Below the pieces are notes generated by a model. It searched no databases, was not told the DNA's origin, and saw only the letters and a list, made by a program, of their open reading frames with translations. Made by a program: the position numbers and the translations under genes. A stretch of DNA of 9,161 nt from Terriglobales bacterium (GTDB taxonomy: Bacteria > Acidobacteriota > Terriglobia > Terriglobales > Acidobacteriaceae), in contig JAATFE010000382.1 in assembly GCA_015655365.1 (NCBI GenBank), forward strand, positions 1-9,161. Reading direction: 5' to 3'. Positions within the stretch are counted from its first letter, which is position 1; every line of letters begins with the position of its first letter. Positions 1 through 8,688 of the stretch are shown here, one piece after another.

Positions 1-1383
1 CTGGGCGGCAAGACGCTGAAGTACACCGCCACGGCCGGCACCCTGCTGATTCGTGACGAAGAAGACAAGCCTTATGGCAGCATCTTCTACGTGGCCTATT
101 CGCTGGACGGCGCCGAAGCCAAGTCGCGGCCGGTGAGCTTTCTTTATAACGGCGGGCCTGGCTCGGCCTCGCTGTGGCTGCACATGGGCTCGTTCTCGCC
201 CGTGCGGATCGTGACCGACAGCCCCAATCCGACCGCCGGGCCGCCCTTCAAGCTGGTTCCCAACGACTATTCGCTGCTCGACAAGAGCGACCTGGTCTTT
301 ATCGACGCGCCGCTGACCGGCTACTCGCGCGCCGTGGGCAAGGGAACTGTGAAGGACTTCAACGGCGTAGACGAGGACCTGCGCGCCTTCGACCGCTTCA
401 TCATCCGCTATCTCAGCGTGAACCAGCGCTGGAACTCGCCCAAGTTCCTGATCGGCGAGTCCTATGGCACCACGCGTTCCGCGGCTTTGGCCGACATGCT
501 GGGCAACGACGGCGTGCAGTTGAACGGCGTCGTGCTGGTTTCTTCGATCTTGAATTACAGCATCCGCGCCGGCGGCTACGACAGCCTCTACGTCTCCAAC
601 CTGCCCAGCTACGCGGCGGCGGCGTGGTACTTCAACAAGATTCCCAACAAGCCGGCCGATCTGGCAACTTGGGTGGAGCAGGCGCGCGCGTTTGCCTCGG
701 GACCCTATGCGCAGGCGCTGTTTGCCGGTCATAACCTGCCCGCAGCCCAACTGGACTCCGTTGCCAAAGAAGTGAGCCGGATGACGGGCCTTAGCGTCGA
801 GTACGTGAAGGAAGCCAACCTGCGCATCTCGCCGACGCGCTTTCGCAAGGAAGTGCTCCGCGAGGATCACCGTACCCTGGGCCGCTACGACATGCGCTTT
901 GAAGGCGTGGACCAGGACGCGGTGGGCGAAGCCCCCAGCTACGACGCCTCGGATACGGGGATCAGCGGAGCCTTTGTGGCCGCCTTCCACGACTACGTGA
1001 GCCGGGAACTGAAGTACGACACCACCGACACCTACCGGCCCAGTTCCGGCAGCTACCGCACCTGGGAGTGGAAGCACAAGCCCACCAGCGGTTTCGGCGG
1101 GGAAGGCGGGGATCAGGCGCTGCCGTATGTGGCGGCGGACCTGGCCAGCGCCATCCGCAAGAACCCCAAGCTGAAGGTGTTTTCGGCCAACGGCTACTTC
1201 GATCTGGCGACGCCGTTCTTCGCGACCGAATACGACCTGTCGCACATGGATCTGGACCCCACCCTGCGCGGCAACGTGCAGTTTGGCTACTACCCCTCGG
1301 GCCACATGATCTACCTGAACGTGGATGCGCTGCATCAGTTGAAGGACGATCTGGCGGGCTTCATTACCAAGGCGCAGAACTAG
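1..1383 (+). CDS. Serine carboxypeptidase, peptidase family S10 (5'-truncated)
   Basis: The frame is open from the first base, so the N-terminus, where a secretion signal would sit, lies outside the window; 460 residues and the TAG stop are visible. It reads as an alpha/beta-hydrolase serine carboxypeptidase that removes C-terminal residues from peptides, in the bacterial carboxypeptidase C/cathepsin A-like group. The oxyanion-hole motif NGGPGS is at visible residues 50-55. The nucleophile motif GESYG has its Ser at residue 154 (codon 460-462). NGYFDLATPF gives the probable catalytic Asp at 401, and YPSGHMIY gives the catalytic His at 435. Motif order and spacing fit family S10, whose members are usually near 500 residues, so little is missing. 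A 526-nt gap separates it from the ATP synthase genes and its function is unrelated to them, so it is a separate transcription unit. The family call is firm; the substrate is unknown. Confidence 0.93.
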   Translation: MGGKTLKYTATAGTLLIRDEEDKPYGSIFYVAYSLDGAEAKSRPVSFLYNGGPGSASLWLHMGSFSPVRIVTDSPNPTAGPPFKLVPNDYSLLDKSDLVFIDAPLTGYSRAVGKGTVKDFNGVDEDLRAFDRFIIRYLSVNQRWNSPKFLIGESYGTTRSAALADMLGNDGVQLNGVVLVSSILNYSIRAGGYDSLYVSNLPSYAAAAWYFNKIPNKPADLATWVEQARAFASGPYAQALFAGHNLPAAQLDSVAKEVSRMTGLSVEYVKEANLRISPTRFRKEVLREDHRTLGRYDMRFEGVDQDAVGEAPSYDASDTGISGAFVAAFHDYVSRELKYDTTDTYRPSSGSYRTWEWKHKPTSGFGGEGGDQALPYVAADLASAIRKNPKLKVFSANGYFDLATPFFATEYDLSHMDLDPTLRGNVQFGYYPSGHMIYLNVDALHQLKDDLAGFITKAQN

Positions 1384-1542
1384 AGCGAACTAGAGTCCCT
1401 GTGGCCCGGCGAGTTTCGTGCAAGGTCGCCGCTCCCTGATGGTCGCGTCGACTCTGGTGTAGTGCTTTCGGGATACACCAACTCTGGTTTCGCTATAACG
1501 TCGCTGGCGGAACTTAGGGAACTCTTAATGGGTGTCGTGTTC

Positions 1543-1584
1543 TCCCACCCTTGGCGCAAATGCAAAAACGCGCCAAGGATGGGG
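1543..1584 (+). repeat. Inverted repeat, 15-position stem
   Basis: CCTTGGCGC (1549-1557) pairs perfectly with GCGCCAAGG (1570-1578) across a 12-nt A-rich loop. After one C/A mismatch the stem continues outward through 1543-1547 and 1580-1584, with one G-U pair. No T-run follows, so this is not a standard intrinsic terminator. It may be a dispersed intergenic palindrome or a barrier at the 3' end of the peptidase transcript; the sequence does not decide between these. Confidence 0.6.
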
Positions 1585-1640
1585 TACCCGAAGCGATGGC
1601 GCACAAGCGGCGCAAAAATAAAAAGTCTTGAAAAGTAAGA

Positions 1641-1710
1641 AGCGGGCCACCGGCTTCAGGAGTGGAAGGACTTCCCGAAGTCGGCGCCCGCTGGACCCTG
1701 GACCGGGTCT
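1641..1710 (+). repeat. Compound stem-loop element of unknown function
   Basis: AGCGGGC (1641-1647) pairs with GCCCGCT (1686-1692). Nested inside, CCGGCTTC pairs with GAAGTCGG allowing one G-U, and a central GGAA/TTCC hairpin with a 4-nt loop caps it. A second stem follows directly: GACCC (1694-1698) with GGGTC (1705-1709). Two perfect copies of the heptad CTGGACC occupy 1691-1704. The nesting suggests a folded RNA or a palindromic repeat. No known RNA family was recognised. Confidence 0.45.
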
Positions 1711-1778
1711 AGGTGGTACTGTTAGTTTAGGCTTGTTCCCGTCTAAATCAAGACCTTTTTTGTAGCGAATTTCCAATT

Positions 1779-1794
1779 CGTGATCGCAGTCACA
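1779..1794. promoter_or_regulatory. Possible CRP/FNR-family operator
   Basis: The sequence reads cGTGA, six bases, TCACA. This matches nine of ten fixed positions of the E. coli-type CRP consensus TGTGA-N6-TCACA. Its centre (1786.5) lies about 71.5 bases upstream of the start site predicted from the promoter at 1823-1851, which is a spacing used by class I CRP activators. The match is seen directly; the regulator and its presence in this organism are inferred. A chance palindrome is possible. Confidence 0.3.
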
Positions 1795-1822
1795 GCACCC
1801 CGTCCCATCGGTCCCGAATTCG

Positions 1823-1851
1823 TTGACTTGAGGGGCTGCCCCTGCTACAAA
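1823..1851 (+). promoter_or_regulatory. Sigma70-type promoter of the ATP synthase operon
   Basis: The -35 hexamer TTGACT (1823-1828) and the -10 hexamer TACAAA (1846-1851) are separated by exactly 17 bases. A TG dinucleotide at 1843-1844, one base before the -10, makes an extended -10. Transcription would begin near 1858, giving a leader of about 52 nt before the first gene. The spacer contains a small palindrome, AGGGG-ctg-CCCCT (1831-1843). The promoter is the best match in the intergenic region and is correctly placed to drive the whole operon. Confidence 0.72.
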
Positions 1852-1909
1852 AAAGATGTTCCACATGAGAAATAACGAACAAGACTGACCTGGACGAACC
1901 GGTATCAGC

Positions 1910-2368
1910 ATGCAGGAAATACTTCAACAAGTCGAAACACTTTTTCTTGGCGCCGTACCCACGGTCATCCTGTTTATCGTGCTGGTGTTGGCCTATCAAT
2001 TTCTGATTCAGGGTCCTCTGTCGGCCACGCTGAAACAGCGTCGCGCCCGCACCGAAGGTGCCATCGAGGATGCGCAGAAGGCCATTGCCCAGGCTGAAGC
2101 CAGGGCGGCTGAATACGCTTCCAAGCTCCGTCAGGCGCGCTCCGAGGTCTACAAGATTCGCGAACAGCGCGTGAAGCAGTGGACCGCCGAGCGCGATGCC
2201 GCTCTCGACGCCGCCCGCAAGGTGGCCGCGCTCAAGGTGAGCCAGGCCAGGGTCGAGCTGGACGCCGAGGCAGCCCTCGCCAAGCAGGCCATTCATGCCT
2301 CCGCCGGGGAATTGGCCAATCAGGTGGTTCTCGCGGTATTGCCGCTGGCCGCCGGGGGTTCCCGTTGA
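1910..2368 (+). CDS. atpF: F-type ATP synthase subunit b (first of two b-type subunits)
   Basis: This 152-residue protein has the b-subunit layout: a short N-terminus, one membrane helix at about residues 14-33, then a long charged alanine-rich helix to the C-terminus. The helix begins near QRRARTEGAIEDAQ (residues 43-56), a typical start of the b dimerisation domain. It forms the peripheral stalk that holds the F1 head still against the rotating c-ring. Its partner is presumably the second b-type protein encoded just downstream, as a b/b' heterodimer. The ATG has no good Shine-Dalgarno match; the nearest GGA is about 15 nt upstream, so initiation may be weak or leader-dependent. The stop TGA overlaps the next gene's TTG start, pointing to translational coupling. 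Which of the pair is b and which is b' cannot be settled by eye. Confidence 0.88.
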   Translation: MQEILQQVETLFLGAVPTVILFIVLVLAYQFLIQGPLSATLKQRRARTEGAIEDAQKAIAQAEARAAEYASKLRQARSEVYKIREQRVKQWTAERDAALDAARKVAALKVSQARVELDAEAALAKQAIHASAGELANQVVLAVLPLAAGGSR

Positions 2369-3120
2369 AACATTTGACTTCGCATTCAGCTTTTTCCACG
2401 AAAGCTCTTTGGTTTGTGTTTCTCGCGGCGCTGGCCGCCGGGGTGGTGATTGCTCCCGCCCGGATCGCAGCCCAGCAAGCCGCCCCCGCAGCCCAGTCCG
2501 AACCCGCCGCGGCGACCCCAGCTACTGCGCAGCCCGCAGCAGCCAAAACCGAACAGGCTCCCAAGTCCGAAGGCGACGAGAACGACAAGTTCCGCCATAC
2601 CGCGCTGGTCACGGCGGCCGCCAAGGCGCTTAACCTGCCGGTTGAGACCATGGCCCGGACCTTCGAGATCATCAACTTCCTGATCCTTGCGCTGGCCATC
2701 GGCATTCCCCTGGTGCGCTTCATCCCCAAGGTCATCCGCAAGCGCAGCCAGACGTTGACCCAGAATATCGAGTCGGCCCGCAAGGTTACGGAAGATGCCA
2801 ACGCCCGCCTGAACGCGGTCGAGGCCAAGCTCTCCAACCTGGATGCGGAGATTGCCAAGTTCCGCTCCGAGGTTGAGCAGGAAAGCGTGCAGGACGAAGC
2901 CCGCATCAAGGCCACCATCGCAGAAGAGAGCGTCCGCATCGTGGCTCACGCCGAGCAGGAAATCGATGTGGCCGCGGCCCAGGCACGGCGCGGATTGCGC
3001 AACTTTGCCACCGATCTGGCCATCGAGCAGGCCACCAGGCAGTTGAATCTCTCCGCCGAGACAGACCGCGCCCTGATCGCCGAGTTCGTGGGCGATGTGG
3101 CCAGGGAAGGGAAAAACTAG
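2365..3120 (+). CDS. atpF: F-type ATP synthase subunit b/b' with N-terminal signal-like segment
   Basis: The start chosen is the TTG at 2365-2367, which overlaps the stop of the preceding gene (TTGA) and gives 251 residues. An upstream in-frame ATG at 2179 would overlap most of the first b gene and add out-of-frame sequence, so it is rejected. From this TTG the protein begins like a secretory signal: a basic start, a hydrophobic core at about residues 14-30 and a likely cleavage after ARIAA near residue 36. A Pro/Ala-rich stretch (about 37-68) follows. The usual b-subunit membrane helix is at about 102-121, and a long charged coiled-coil region runs from 122 to the end. The topology is consistent: the linker would be periplasmic and the stalk helix cytoplasmic. 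It is longer than common b subunits (about 155-170 residues) because of the N-terminal extension. The next gene starts immediately after its TAG. Confidence 0.85.
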   Translation: MKHLTSHSAFSTKALWFVFLAALAAGVVIAPARIAAQQAAPAAQSEPAAATPATAQPAAAKTEQAPKSEGDENDKFRHTALVTAAAKALNLPVETMARTFEIINFLILALAIGIPLVRFIPKVIRKRSQTLTQNIESARKVTEDANARLNAVEAKLSNLDAEIAKFRSEVEQESVQDEARIKATIAEESVRIVAHAEQEIDVAAAQARRGLRNFATDLAIEQATRQLNLSAETDRALIAEFVGDVAREGKN

Positions 3121-3663
3121 ATGGCTGCCTTCGTTGCCCGTTACGCCAGCGCTTTTCTCGATGTGGTTACCGAGGCCAAACTCGACACGGCCGCCATCGA
3201 CCAGCAGTTCACCGATTTTCTAGCCACCTGGGACGGCAGCGCCGAGTTGCAGAGCTTCTTCTGCAACCCCGCCATTCCCGCTCTTCAGAAAGTGGCTGTT
3301 TTGGACAAGATGAATGCCCAGTTGGGACTCCTGAAGGAGTTGCGCAACCTGCTGGCGGTTCTCATCGACAACGATCGCATCGGCAATGTGCACGATGTGG
3401 CCGATGCCTACCGCACGGAGTTGCAGACGCGGCAGGGCATCCGCCAGGCGGAGATTGTGACCGCCCGCGCGTTGGACGAGAAGGAACAGAGCGCGCTGAT
3501 TGCCGGCGTCGGCGAATTGGCCGGTTCCCGCATCCAGGCGACATTCAAGTTGGACGCATCGATTTTGGGCGGCGCTGTTGTCCGCGTCGGCTCCACGGTT
3601 TACGACGGTTCGGTCCGCGGCCGGTTGGCCCGGTTGAAGGCACAACTGACAGCTAACAGCTAA
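3121..3663 (+). CDS. atpH: F-type ATP synthase subunit delta (OSCP family)
   Basis: This 180-residue protein joins the top of the F1 head to the b/b' stalk. The N-terminal helical domain opens with ARYASAFLDV, typical of the family. The C-terminal signature is clear at about residues 148-176: DASILGGAVVRVGSTVYDGS followed by VRGRLARLKAQL. The ATG abuts the stop of the preceding gene with no gap. A strong Shine-Dalgarno (AGGGAAGGG, about 3103-3111) lies inside the end of that gene, so the two are tightly coupled. The last residues (LTANS) and the TAA stop are encoded by heptad repeats CAGCTAA (3650-3663) that continue into the intergenic hairpin. The native C-terminus probably ended near KAQL and was extended or replaced by the repeat. 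Length is normal for the family. Confidence 0.95.
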   Translation: MAAFVARYASAFLDVVTEAKLDTAAIDQQFTDFLATWDGSAELQSFFCNPAIPALQKVAVLDKMNAQLGLLKELRNLLAVLIDNDRIGNVHDVADAYRTELQTRQGIRQAEIVTARALDEKEQSALIAGVGELAGSRIQATFKLDASILGGAVVRVGSTVYDGSVRGRLARLKAQLTANS

Positions 3664-3666
3664 AAA

Positions 3667-3830
3667 GCAGCTAACAGCCGGCAGTTGACAGCTAACAGTG
3701 AACCGCCGGCGGGTTTGAAAGATTTTGTATCGGGTTTGTTAGATTGGCGATCGGGGGCAGCCTCTTGGAATGGCCTGCCGATCGCGGTAGACAGAAAACT
3801 GTTAGCTGTCAGCTGTTAGCTGACCGCTGC
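3667..3830 (+). repeat. CAG-heptad hairpin, copy 1 (delta|alpha junction)
   Basis: The left arm has CAG at 3668, 3675, 3682, 3689 and 3696, every 7 nt. Two further CAGCTAA heptads at 3650-3663 precede it after a 4-nt slip. The right arm has CTG at 3799, 3806, 3813, 3820 and 3827. Folding 3667-3699 onto 3798-3830 pairs 29 of 33 positions, three of them G-U, with 14 continuous Watson-Crick pairs (3686-3699/3798-3811). The loop contains a palindrome CCGCCGGCGG (3703-3712) and an inner stem: GCGATCGG...CAG (3747-3760) with CTGCCGATCGC (3775-3785), bulging three G. The arm ends two bases before the AAAGGA Shine-Dalgarno of the alpha gene. Confidence 0.85.
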
Positions 3831-3841
3831 AAAGGACAGAG

Positions 3842-5374
<1,533 letters not shown>

Positions 5375-5377
5375 AAG

Positions 5378-5525
5378 CAGGGATCAGAGATCAGGGGTCA
5401 GGGATCAACAAAGCCCACCTGCAGATTGAACGCTAGAAAACGAGGGGTCGGAGAACAAAGATCAGAATAGCCAATTGCAGCGGCATCCCGGCATCTGATC
5501 TCTGCTCTCTGATCTCTGACAACTG
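5378..5525 (+). repeat. CAG-heptad hairpin, copy 2 (alpha|gamma junction)
   Basis: The left arm has heptads CAGGGAT, CAGAGAT, CAGGGGT, CAGGGAT (5378-5405), then CAA. The right arm has CTG at 5495, 5502, 5509, 5516 and 5523. Folding 5378-5407 onto 5496-5525 pairs 26 of 30 positions, three of them G-U. The core 5384-5407/5496-5519 has only one mismatch in 24. The loop holds an inner stem, CTGCA-(g)-ATTG (5419-5428) with CAAT-TGCAG (5472-5480), with a one-base bulge. The last CTG merges with the GGAAG Shine-Dalgarno of the gamma gene. The heptad differs from copies 1 and 3 but keeps the CAG anchor and the 7-nt period. Confidence 0.85.
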
Positions 5526-5533
5526 GAAGAATT

Positions 5534-6604
5534 ATGGCAAACGTACTCGATCTACGGCGGCGCATTCGCAGCGTGAAAAACACGCGGCAGATCACCAAGG
5601 CCATGAAAATGGTCTCGGCGGCCAAGCTGCGCCGTGCGCAGGAGCGGGCTCTGGCGGCCCGGCCCTACGCCAAAATGATCACCAGCGTACTGGAATCGCT
5701 CACCCGCCGCATCGAGATCTTCGACCCGGTGACGGGCAGCCTGCGCCATCCCCTGTTTGCCACGCGCGAAGAGAAGCGGGTTCTGCTGATCGTGGTCAGC
5801 GGCGACAAGGGTTTTGCCGGCGCCTTCAATACCAACGTTTTGAAAACGGCTTTCCAGTTTATCTCCGGCAACCCCGACAAGCAGATCGACATTGAAGCCG
5901 TGGGCCGCAAGGGACGCGACCAGATGCGCCGTCACTATCCGGTTGCTTCCTATAAGGAGCAGACGGACGAGAGCGGCCACACCAGCCAGGTGCGCGAGCG
6001 CGGGGAGTCTGTCGAAGTGACCGGCGATCATCCCGGCATGTTGATCAAGCTCGAGACCGCCCGCGTGCAGAAGCTGGCCGAGAGCATCATCTCCCGCTAC
6101 GTTCACGAGGAGATCGATGCTGCTTACATCGTCTACAACGAATTTAAATCGGTGATCTCGCAGCGCCTCGTCGTCGAGCGGTTGTTGCCGCTGATGAAGA
6201 TCGGCATTCCGCAGATTACCGGCGCTGTGGAGCCCTCTTCGGAACAGCGCGAACGCGCCGCCGAAGCCGCTCTGAGCGCAGGCATCGAACTGGAGCCGGT
6301 CGATACCGCCGCGGCGGACGACGAAGCTCGCAAGTTCGGCACTTCGCAAGTGGATTACATCTACGAACAGCCGGCGGAAGAACTTTTCAACGGGTTGCTC
6401 CCGCAGTACGTTTCCTCCATGCTGTATCACGCCATGACGGAGTCGGTCGCCGCGGAACATGCGGCCCGAATGACAGCCATGGATTCGGCGAGCAACAACG
6501 CCTCGGACATGATCGACGCCTACACACTCGAGATGAATCGCGTGCGGCAGGCGGCAATCACCAAGGAAATTATCGAAATCGTCAGCGGCGCGGCCGCTGT
6601 CTAA
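5534..6604 (+). CDS. atpG: F-type ATP synthase subunit gamma, with two insertions
   Basis: Gamma is the central rotor shaft that couples the c-ring to catalysis in F1. The N-terminal coiled-coil helix opens with LRRRIRSVKNTRQITKAMKM (residues 7-26). The C-terminal helix carries EHAARMTAMDSASNNASDMI (308-327) and ends in ITKEIIEIVSGAAAV. At 356 residues it is much longer than E. coli gamma (about 287). By-eye comparison with E. coli places the extra sequence in two spots: roughly 25 residues near 139-165, and roughly 40 residues near 221-268, just before the DYIYE motif. No cysteine is present, so the insertions are not the thiol switch of chloroplast gamma. The Shine-Dalgarno GGAAG (5525-5529) suits the ATG. 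The beta gene follows after 18 nt, with no hairpin at that junction. Confidence 0.95.
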   Translation: MANVLDLRRRIRSVKNTRQITKAMKMVSAAKLRRAQERALAARPYAKMITSVLESLTRRIEIFDPVTGSLRHPLFATREEKRVLLIVVSGDKGFAGAFNTNVLKTAFQFISGNPDKQIDIEAVGRKGRDQMRRHYPVASYKEQTDESGHTSQVRERGESVEVTGDHPGMLIKLETARVQKLAESIISRYVHEEIDAAYIVYNEFKSVISQRLVVERLLPLMKIGIPQITGAVEPSSEQRERAAEAALSAGIELEPVDTAAADDEARKFGTSQVDYIYEQPAEELFNGLLPQYVSSMLYHAMTESVAAEHAARMTAMDSASNNASDMIDAYTLEMNRVRQAAITKEIIEIVSGAAAV

Positions 6605-8064
<1,460 letters not shown>

Positions 8065-8068
8065 GGAG

Positions 8069-8151
8069 CAGTTGACAGTCGACAGTTAACAGTTAACAGT
8101 TTTTGGCCGCGAGCTAGTGACTGTTAGCTGTTAGCTGGGAACTGAAAGCTG
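8069..8151 (+). repeat. CAG-heptad hairpin, copy 3 (beta|epsilon junction)
   Basis: The left arm is five exact heptads, CAGTTGA, CAGTCGA, CAGTTAA, CAGTTAA, CAGTTTT, starting at 8069, 8076, 8083, 8090 and 8097. The right arm has CTG at 8121, 8128, 8135, 8142 and 8149. Folding 8069-8100 onto 8120-8151 pairs 27 of 32 positions, three of them G-U; the core 8083-8100/8120-8137 is uninterrupted for 18 pairs. The loop is only 19 nt, against about 90-100 nt in copies 1 and 2. The array starts four bases after the beta stop codon. Confidence 0.83.
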
Positions 8152-8164
8152 TCCCGAAGGGACA
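8150..8164 (+). promoter_or_regulatory. Small hairpin covering the epsilon ribosome binding site
   Basis: TGTCCC (8150-8155) pairs perfectly with GGGACA (8159-8164) around a GAA loop. The only Shine-Dalgarno candidate for the epsilon gene, GAAGGG (8156-8161), lies in this loop and 3' strand, two to eleven bases before the ATG at 8167. The stem would mask it. Its first bases also belong to the outermost CTG of the larger hairpin (8149-8151), so the two structures compete for the same bases. A role in lowering or gating epsilon translation is inference. Confidence 0.5.
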
Positions 8165-8166
8165 TT

Positions 8167-8589
8167 ATGGCAGACGAGACAAATCAACTGCGGGTCCGGC
8201 TGGTTACCCCCGAGCGCACCCTCTTCGATCATGCGGCGGATGCGGTCGAGCTGCCTGCGAAGAACGGCTACGTGGAAGTGCTGTATGGGCACGCTCCGCT
8301 GATGGCCGAACTGGGCGCCGGCGACGTCACCCTGCACGGCGGTCCCGACGGCGATCAGCACTACAACGTCAGTTGGGGCTTTGCCGAAGTGCTTCCCGAC
8401 CGGGTAACCATCCTGGCCTCGGACGCGCTCAAGCCCGAGGAGATCGATCTTCCCCGTGCCGAGCAGCAACTGGATCGCGGCCTGAACATGTGGAAAGAAG
8501 CCGGTGAGAGCCCGGAGGCTTTTGACGAAGCTCTCCGCGTCATTGCCGAAGCCGAAGCCAAGATGGCCACGGCAGCGGAAAAGCACTAA
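8167..8589 (+). CDS. atpC: F-type ATP synthase subunit epsilon
   Basis: This 140-residue protein binds gamma and the c-ring at the foot of the rotor and in many bacteria inhibits ATP hydrolysis. The N-terminal beta-sandwich (about residues 7-88) starts with LRVRLVTPERTLFDHAADAV and includes GHAPLMAELGAG (41-52), matching the family pattern. A C-terminal helical region (about 93-136), rich in Glu and Ala, fits the two-helix inhibitory domain. Length is normal. It is the last gene of the operon and is separated from beta by a heptad hairpin and a small hairpin over its ribosome binding site. A strong intrinsic terminator lies 32 nt after its stop. Confidence 0.95.
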   Translation: MADETNQLRVRLVTPERTLFDHAADAVELPAKNGYVEVLYGHAPLMAELGAGDVTLHGGPDGDQHYNVSWGFAEVLPDRVTILASDALKPEEIDLPRAEQQLDRGLNMWKEAGESPEAFDEALRVIAEAEAKMATAAEKH

Positions 8590-8620
8590 CCCAGCCTTAT
8601 CGAGTTACCGCTTCAAAAGG

Positions 8621-8654
8621 AAAGGCCCTGCTCAGGTGAGTGGGGCCTTTTTTT
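8621..8654 (+). terminator. Intrinsic terminator of the ATP synthase operon
   Basis: A 13-pair stem joins 8621-8633 (AAAGGCCCTGCTC) to 8638-8650 with two G-U pairs and no mismatch, around the 4-nt loop AGGT. Seven T (8648-8654) complete it, the first three also pairing with the AAA at the stem base. It sits 32 nt after the epsilon stop codon and shows that the operon ends here. Confidence 0.93.
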
Positions 8655-8688
8655 ATGCGCGGGGCGGGAGTATCTTCATGTATGCTGC

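Larger units (their letters stand above)
1384..1909 (+). other. Long intergenic region with structured elements, upstream of the ATP synthase operon
   Basis: No convincing gene is seen in these 526 bases; short reverse-strand frames here lack recognisable protein features. The stretch holds several inverted repeats: TGGTGTA/TACACCA at 1455-1461 and 1474-1480, hairpin 1543-1584, the compound structure 1641-1710, and CGAATT/AATTCG at 1766-1771 and 1775-1780. AT-rich patches occur at about 1611-1640 and 1720-1775. A CRP-like palindrome and the operon promoter follow. No clear intrinsic terminator for the upstream peptidase gene was found. A weak candidate is GTCT/AGAC at 1741-1754 followed by six T at 1756-1761, but four pairs is too few to call. 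Confidence 0.6.

Noticed and set aside
1741..1761. Possible intrinsic terminator GTCT/AGAC followed by six T
   Set aside because: A four-pair stem with a base between it and the T-run is too weak to call.
1380..1911. Two short reverse-strand frames (74 and 128 codons) in the intergenic region
   Set aside because: They run through hairpins and the promoter, have no recognisable domains, and have no credible ribosome binding site.
2179..2364. Upstream ATG for the second b subunit (313 residues)
   Set aside because: The added 62 residues overlap the first b gene and are Arg/Gly-rich out-of-frame sequence. The TTG at 2365 with its stop/start overlap gives a protein with a sensible signal-like N-terminus.
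3650..3830. CRISPR array or ordinary tandem repeat
   Set aside because: The units are 7 nt with no spacers and are arranged as pairing inverted arms, which does not fit a CRISPR array.
5948..6337. Chloroplast-type redox switch in gamma
   Set aside because: The chloroplast insert depends on a cysteine pair, and this gamma has no cysteine.
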